Shown here piece after piece: positions 58,131 to 64,000 of a stretch of DNA of 64,000 nucleotides (position 1 is its first letter; every line of letters begins with the position of its first letter). The position numbers were made by a program, and so were the translations under genes. The stretch is taken from NCBI GenBank assembly GCA_027625915.1, contig JANTQA010000026.1, forward strand, positions 2,356,001-2,420,000. Direction: 5' to 3'. The notes below the pieces were generated by a model. That model saw only the letters and a list, made by a program, of their open reading frames with translations. It had not been told where the DNA came from and did no database searches. Origin of the DNA: Anaeramoeba flamelloides. Lineage: Eukaryota; Metamonada; Anaeramoebidae.

Positions 58131-59346
58131 ATGAATTATTCAAACCTCAAACCAAAGGAACTATTTGATTGTCAACAATTTATTGGTAAAGGAAGTTTTG
58201 GAAGAGTTTATAAAGGGTAAGCCAATCAATTTTCTTTTTTCTTTGTGTTACACTATTAAACAAAAGAGAGCTCAAAGACAAACAAATAACACATTTCTAT
58301 GGAATTGAAATTTGGAATATTTTCAAACACAACACGTTGCTAATTGCTTGTATGAACAAAACAAAACAAAACAAAACAAAATAAAAAATTAAATAAACCC
58401 TGCAAATAGTGAAAATCGAAAAACAAATGAGATTGTAGCAATAAAAATAATAAACTTAGAAAAAACAAGAGACGATCTTGAAGATATTCAAAAAGAAACG
58501 TCAATTCTTAACCAAGTTTGGTCTTTTAATTCCCTCTTCAATAAATATGAATAAAAGAAAATTTAATCACCTTTTTTTTTTGGAACAAAAAACAAAACCC
58601 AAACTTCAACAATTTTTCTTTTTTTTTTGAACACACAATTCTTAAACACAAGATTCAATCTCCATACCTTATCAAGTATTATGGTAGCTATATCCAAGAT
58701 ATGAGAGTTTGGATGGTTACAGAGTACTTGGAAGGTGGATCAGTCCGAGAGCTGGTATGATCTTTGACATTCCAAATACTTTTTTTCTCCAGAAAGGTTC
58801 CTTTTTCTAAATTTTTTTACAAATAATTTTCTTTTCTTTCTTTAAATTCAAAACCATTATATCAACCGATTCAAATTTTTGGAATAACCAGATGAAACCA
58901 GGGCCTTTATCTGAGTCCTGTATTGTTATTATTTTGCACTCAATATTATTAGGATTAGAATATTTCCACGGGATTGGCAAAATGCATAGGGACATCAAAG
59001 GTAAATTATCCCGAATTTAGACAAAAAACCATTTGTTGCAGCCTTTTTCTCCCTTTTCTTCTTTCTTTATTTTTCACCTTTGGTTGTCTTTGTGGTTGTG
59101 GTTGTGGTTGTGGTTGTGGCTGTGGCTGTGGTTGTGATTTTCTTCTTTTGTTTTTTTAAATCTTTCAAATTGCCTTCCATGTATTCGAATACATTCTTTC
59201 TCATCTTCCAATGAATAAATTTAATAAATTAATATTTTTTAGCTGATAATATTCTTGTTTCAGGAGATGGATCTGTTAAGATCTGTGATTTTGGTGTTTC
59301 TGGCGATTTGAGTGAATGCACCACAAAACCTAAATCATTTGTTGGG
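58131..59346 (+). CDS. Ste20-family protein kinase (GCK-III/severin-kinase-like), first five exons; continues off right edge
   Basis: Exons: 58131-58216, 58410-58515, 58653-58754, 58892-59000, 59243-59346, all phase-compatible, giving residues 1-169. Kinase landmarks: glycine loop IGKGSFGRVYKG (18-29), VAIK with Lys41, alpha-C Glu58, the hinge stretch VTEYLEGGS, catalytic HRDIKADN with Asp132, and DFG at 150-152. The short N terminus before the loop and the phrases IKYYGSY, EGGSVREL and DFGVSGDL place it with Ste20 germinal-centre kinases (MST3/4, severin kinase), which act on the cytoskeleton and cell polarity. The chain stops at KPKSFVG, just before the TPFWMAPE block, at a GTAAGA donor. 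No plausible next exon is visible before 64000. Donors used are GTAAGC, GTTTGG, GTATGA, GTAAAT and GTAAGA. Confidence 0.88.
59091..59136 (+). repeat. (TGTGGT)n microsatellite in kinase intron 4
   Basis: About seven to eight TGTGGT units, two of them TGTGGC, inside the 242-bp intron. It is the only G-rich simple repeat seen in the window. Confidence 0.8.
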
Positions 59347-60599
59347 GTAAGAATTTACTTTTTTCTTTTTCTTTTTTTTTTTTTTTTCATTTTCTTGTTT
59401 TTTTATCAAATAAAGAAATTAAAAACCAAAAACTGATTATTTCCACTTTCAAGGTGAAGGATTTTTAAAAAAATTCTTGTTGAACCATTCAGGAAAAGTA
59501 CCCATTCAATTTGAATTTTAATGAAAATACATGACTACAAATGAAAGACTTAAATCATCATTCTTTTATCAAATCCCAAACAATTAAAGTCTCGAATAAT
59601 TTTTTATTTCGATTAAAAATCACCACAATGGAAAAGAATAATAGTTGTGTTAATGAAAAACCCAGTAACAATCGTTTTTTGAATTCAACTTGAACAAATA
59701 CAGAACACAAATAAATAATCCTTTGCTAATTCAATTTCTCATTTTCATGATCACAACACGTTTTTAATAATCATCAGTTGGTAGAAAATAAATCCAAATA
59801 TTGCCAAAACACAAATATTTACTGGTTCAATTCAAAAAAATATTAATTTTAGCTCAAAATAGTCCAATATGGAAAAGAAAGATTTAATTTTTTATTATTA
59901 TTATTTTTTTTTTTATTACTTTTAAAATCGGAATGCTTGAATTTTAAATTATTCTTCGATTTATTTTGAAGAAATTTTTCCAAAAAATTCATTTCCAATT
60001 GATTTTGACAAGATCTTGGTGGATTTATCAACCAAAAATTAGTAAAATATTTGGGGAACTTGAAATAAAAATTTACTTTTGTTGATTGAAAAATTATAGT
60101 ATGATATGTCTTTCGCTACAATTTTGTTATTTTTTATTTTTTCTACTTTCCATAAATCAACACCAAAAATAATATTGTGCCTTATGTGAATATTAAATAA
60201 TTAAAAGGGAAATGTTGATCAATAAACTAATAAAGAAAAAAAAATACCAAAGATAATAAACTGAAACAATTTTTACTTATTGTGAAAACATAATTAAAAA
60301 TCTATTAATTTGGAATTGAATGAAGATTGCTTGTTGAAATTTGAATTTAACAAGGTTAAAAAAGTTTAGTTACTCGGTTTTTTGATCAGAAGAGATTTAT
60401 CAAAAATATATTTGTAATGAAAAATGAAATGATTTGAAATACTACAATTTTTCAAAAAATAGAAATAATTTCAAGGAATTTCGTTTTTCAATCCAAATCT
60501 ATTTTTGATAAATCTTGAATGATTAAAAAATAAATTACCTCATATTTTTTAACTAATTTAAGGGAGTAGCCAGCATAAAGTCAAAATTTTAACCTTTTA

Positions 60600-60875
60600 C
60601 CTAGATACAGATGAAGATACCGATCATTTTTTATGGGACTGCCCATTCTATAAAGAAAATCGAATAATTTGTATTAAAGATTTAATTCAAATTAACAAAA
60701 ACAATAAGAATAATATCTTTGATATTATTCGAAATAAAGACTCATTGTTTATTTTATCATTAGTCAACGATAAAGAAAATTATTATTCTTTGTTGAGATT
60801 TCTAAACAAAAATTTAGAAATTAGGGCTGTAAGAGGAAATTGATTTCCTCCCTTCAAAATAAAAAAAAAAAAAAA
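60600..60875 (+). mobile_element. LINE 3' end, strongly 5'-truncated, with target duplication
   Basis: Encodes DTDHFLWDCPFYKENRIICI and IFDIIRNKDSLFILSLVNDK, the C terminus of the LINE at 40787. The 3' UTR carries hairpin GAGGAAAT-TG-ATTTCCTC (60833-60850) then poly-A. A 17-bp direct repeat AAAATTTTAACCTTTTA (60583, with one mismatch at 60876) flanks it. Insertion is in the same orientation as the kinase gene. Confidence 0.85.
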
Positions 60876-63688
60876 AAAATTTTAACTTTTTAACATTTTG
60901 AAAGAAGATTAGAAAACAATATTTTTTTACTTTGGCTGTGGGTCTCAGTGTTTTTTCGTATTCAAAGTAGTTGTTGAAAAGCAATTTATTAATTTTAATT
61001 TCAAAAGTAAAATTAAATACGATAATAGAATGTTAAGTTGATTTATTGTATCTACTTTGGGAAATGTTAAATTGTTTAACTTTTGTTTTTGCCTCAATAT
61101 TCTATTGTGACATTTTATTTTATGTTGGAAAAAAATTTAATAAATTGTTTTTAAAACATACACTTTAAATAGTAAAAATCAAACAAAACCACAACTAAAT
61201 AAACAATACAGTTTTCAGATCTAATTGCTAAAGTACAAAAAACTTAAAATGTTAAGCTACTAGATATAATGCCCTTATTCTAATTGAACTTACTCTAAAA
61301 TTTAAAAAGGAACAATATGGACTTGATCAGAAAAAAAAAAAAGAGATGCCTAAAAAATCTTCAGATCGATCATTTTATGTAAAAACCTTTTTGTGAAATA
61401 TTTAGAATTTAAACAGAAGTTTTTAAAAAATGATTATGCCGAGTGATTGGCTTAACCAAAGAGAATTAAAAATATAGAATGGGTTTAATAGGATATCTAT
61501 TCTCCTGGGTATTTGGCATAGTTAGTAAACCCAATATGATAATAAGATGAGATTCAAGGTTTATTCCTTAATTGATAAGTATCGTCGATGTAAATGACAA
61601 ATCAACCCACCAACCAAGTCTAAAACCAAAAGAAAATTATCTTTTGATCTGATCACTGGTTTAATTTCTTTCTTTTGATTTATTTTTCAAAATTAATTGT
61701 TTTTTTGAAGATTAAGTACTGATTAAATTATTATTTTTTCTAATTCTTAAATATATTAAAATTAGTTGAAAATTAATAAAGTATTAAATTGGAATATTTT
61801 TTTAGCACTGGTATGAAGACAAAGATCATTATTTGTTATTTACTCTTATAAAATACAATCTCACAATTCCCAAATATTTATACTTTTTTTTAAAAAGTGA
61901 TTAGGAATTGAAATAAAAATGATTAATTAACTCTGTACAGGCACAAAAGAATAATTAATATGAATTCAAAGGATTTTTTTAAATTTTAAAAAATGTCGAA
62001 TTTTAAAGATTGGAAAAGTTATTGAAACAGATGTTTTTTGAGATTATTATTCAGATATATTTTGTTAGACTTTGATGAGTTAAAGTTGAATAAATATTTT
62101 AAAAATGGTTTTGAATAAATCTAAAAATAGTTTAAAAGTAATAAAATAAGGATATAATTTTTTTTTTATTAGAATTCAAAAGAACTATCTAGAAAATATG
62201 TAAGATGTTTTTATAAGATAATAACAAAAAGTGGTTTATTATTTTATTAATAATAAATAAGTTACTAAAACATTTCAAAAAAGGTAAAAAAAAAAAAAGA
62301 ATTTAATTAAATAACATAAAATTGTGAAATAATATTACAATCATATTACCAAATAAAATGAATTACTTTTTAAAAGTTATTACCATATTAGATAAAAATA
62401 ATTGATATAAAGAACTACCAACGAAACTTAAAATTCTCTTTTCTAAAATAGAATTTTGAAAAAACATAATTAATATTATAATTATTTTTTGATATCCCTA
62501 GAATATTTAGATTTGGGGAATATTTGCCAATCTTGTTATAAATCAAATAATTACAAAATATTATAAAAATATAATCTGAAAATACAAAATGGGAATGATT
62601 TAATCTTAGATCTTCAAAAAAGCAATTCCATAAAAAATTATGACAATATTTCTCAAATTTTAATTTTTATTTTTTAATATTTTCTCTCAAATTTTAATTC
62701 TTAATGGTTGATATAAGTAAAATTCAAGTTTTGCATTTTTTTTTTAAATTTTTAGAGAATTTCGAACTTAAGAGTACCAATATAATTTTTAATAAACTCT
62801 CACACATTTCAATTCCAGTGGTTGTTATTGTGTTGCTACCCCCTTAAATTCAATTTTCTCTTTGAACTCTTAATTCAATTTAAAATTAAGGTATTTTTAT
62901 TTTGATTTAAATAATAAATCAAAGTTCCCGACCGTTGATTAAAATTATTTACAAAATACATTAAAATGAACACGTTTCAAACAATCTTCCTTTATATATT
63001 TAAACAAGCAATATAGAGAATGATTTGTTTTCTTCATTTATTTAAGGGGAAGTTCTAAATGAATTCTTCAGACACACCACAAATACCACCTTTTCAATTC
63101 GATAGGTTAAGGCATTTAAGATCTTTTGTCAACAGATTAAAATATATTTTTTTTTTAAAAAATTACCTTTTTTCTGATTTTTTGTTCTATTGTAAATATC
63201 AACTTACCACGGAGTATTAATTAAGAATTGTATTGATTTATGTCGAAATTATTAAATTTTATGGGGTTATTGGTAATTTTGTACTAATAACTGGCCTAAA
63301 TGAAAGACTAATTGAATAAATGTCTTCTTTGGTATCTTTTTAAGGAATTGGTAACTGGCGTTTTAAAGTAGATCAAAAAATAAAAAACCAAATAATTTAT
63401 TTTAATCTGTTGACAAAAGATTGTATTCACTTTAAACTATCTTAAAGAAAAGTTGGTATTTGTAATGTGTCTGAAGAATTCATTTGGAATGTACATCCTC
63501 AACATAAAAATATTTTGATAAAGATAAATAAAAAAAAGTATAATATTAGAAAATTTATTCTATTTAATTTTTATCTCAATGTTAGTTCTTAAACAACCAA
63601 TAACTGTTTTTTTTTATTTTATTATTTCTCTTAGAGAGGTGATTCACAAAATTTCGTTTTGTTTGCTGGTTAGGCTTTTTTAAAATTT

Positions 63689-64000
63689 AAAAGAATTGAG
63701 TAAAATCCATAAGATTATACTCAATTCTTTTAAATTCTGGAAAAGCTAAAGGAGATTTTTTTTAATTTTAGAAATAAAAAGAAAATTTTTGAAATTTTCT
63801 TTTAATTTCTCAAATTAAAAAAAAAAGTTAAAAGCACTGTTAACTTTTCTTGAGTTTTTTGTTTATTTGGAAAATCGATAGATTTTCGTTCGGTTTTTTT
63901 GAGGTTTTCTATTTTATTTGTGAAGTGTTCTAGGTTTTTTTTACTTTAGAAATAAACCAAAAATTTATTAAAAATTTCGGTTTATTTCTAAAGTAAAAAA
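63689..64000. repeat. Family H hairpin-rich repeat, reaching the window edge
   Basis: AAAGAATTGAGTAAAATC and its complement TACTCAATTCTTTT form a hairpin at 63689-63733. Further right are CGATAGATTTTCGTTCGG and GAAGTGTTCTAGG, shared with 3998-4428. Confidence 0.5.

Larger units (their letters stand above)
59347..64000 (+). other. Kinase intron 5, longer than 4.65 kb (right end outside window)
   Basis: Starts with GTAAGA after the activation-segment residues SFVG. It contains a LINE 3' fragment (60600-60875) and a family H repeat (63689-64000). No exon encoding kinase subdomains VIII-XI was found on the plus strand; stretches 59400-60580 and 60900-63680 are AT-rich with nothing recognised. 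If the gene is truncated instead, this is 3' flank. Confidence 0.6.

Noticed and set aside
61432-61530. tRNA-like stretch (TGCCGAGTGATTGG resembles an A box)
   Set aside because: No B-box (GGTTCGA-type) sequence, and no cloverleaf could be drawn; at best a decayed pseudo-tRNA.

Overview
The window is nuclear DNA of a free-living, amoeboid-type eukaryotic microbe. It is extremely AT-rich, uses the standard genetic code with TAA stops, has spliceosomal GT..AG introns, and its proteins carry long Lys/Glu, Asn and Ser tracts. The gene set is six multidomain signalling or trafficking proteins: a DOCK RhoGEF, a RhoGAP, an LRR-PP2C phosphatase, a cullin, an NT-C2/DIL protein and a Ste20 kinase. This recalls Anaeramoeba or Entamoeba/other amoebozoan genomes; Anaeramoeba is my best guess, as inference only.

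Layout: 1-11011 (-) DOCK-family RhoGEF, running off the left edge, with its SH3 exon 7 kb from the next exon. 15410-15726 (-) doubtful small spliced gene. 15981-22713 (-) RhoGAP/coiled-coil gene with a 4.8 kb intron inside the GAP domain. 26796-32803 (+) LRR-PP2C phosphatase in three exons. 37007-44239 (-) cullin in three exons with a 4.6 kb intron. 46745-50247 (-) large NT-C2/DIL protein. 58131-59346 (+) first five exons of a Ste20-type kinase whose remaining exons lie beyond the right edge, behind an intron longer than 4.65 kb. No tRNA, rRNA, CRISPR or LTR element was found.

The rest is non-coding and full of small mobile elements: several families of terminal-inverted-repeat DNA elements (many starting TACAGT or TAAAC, apparently inserted at TA), a LINE family present as 5'-truncated copies with target duplications, and hairpin-type repeats. 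They lie in intergenic DNA and in the giant introns, and some are nested one inside another. Introns fall into two size classes, about 137-242 bp and 2-7 kb or more; every giant intron carries element copies.

Functionally the window is rich in Rho-GTPase and cytoskeleton regulators: a GEF, a GAP, a Ste20-like kinase and a DIL cargo-type adaptor, plus a phosphatase and a ubiquitin-ligase scaffold. Eukaryotic neighbours need not act together, so this is a description and not a pathway claim. Gene models were built by eye from domain continuity and splice phase; RNA data would confirm them.
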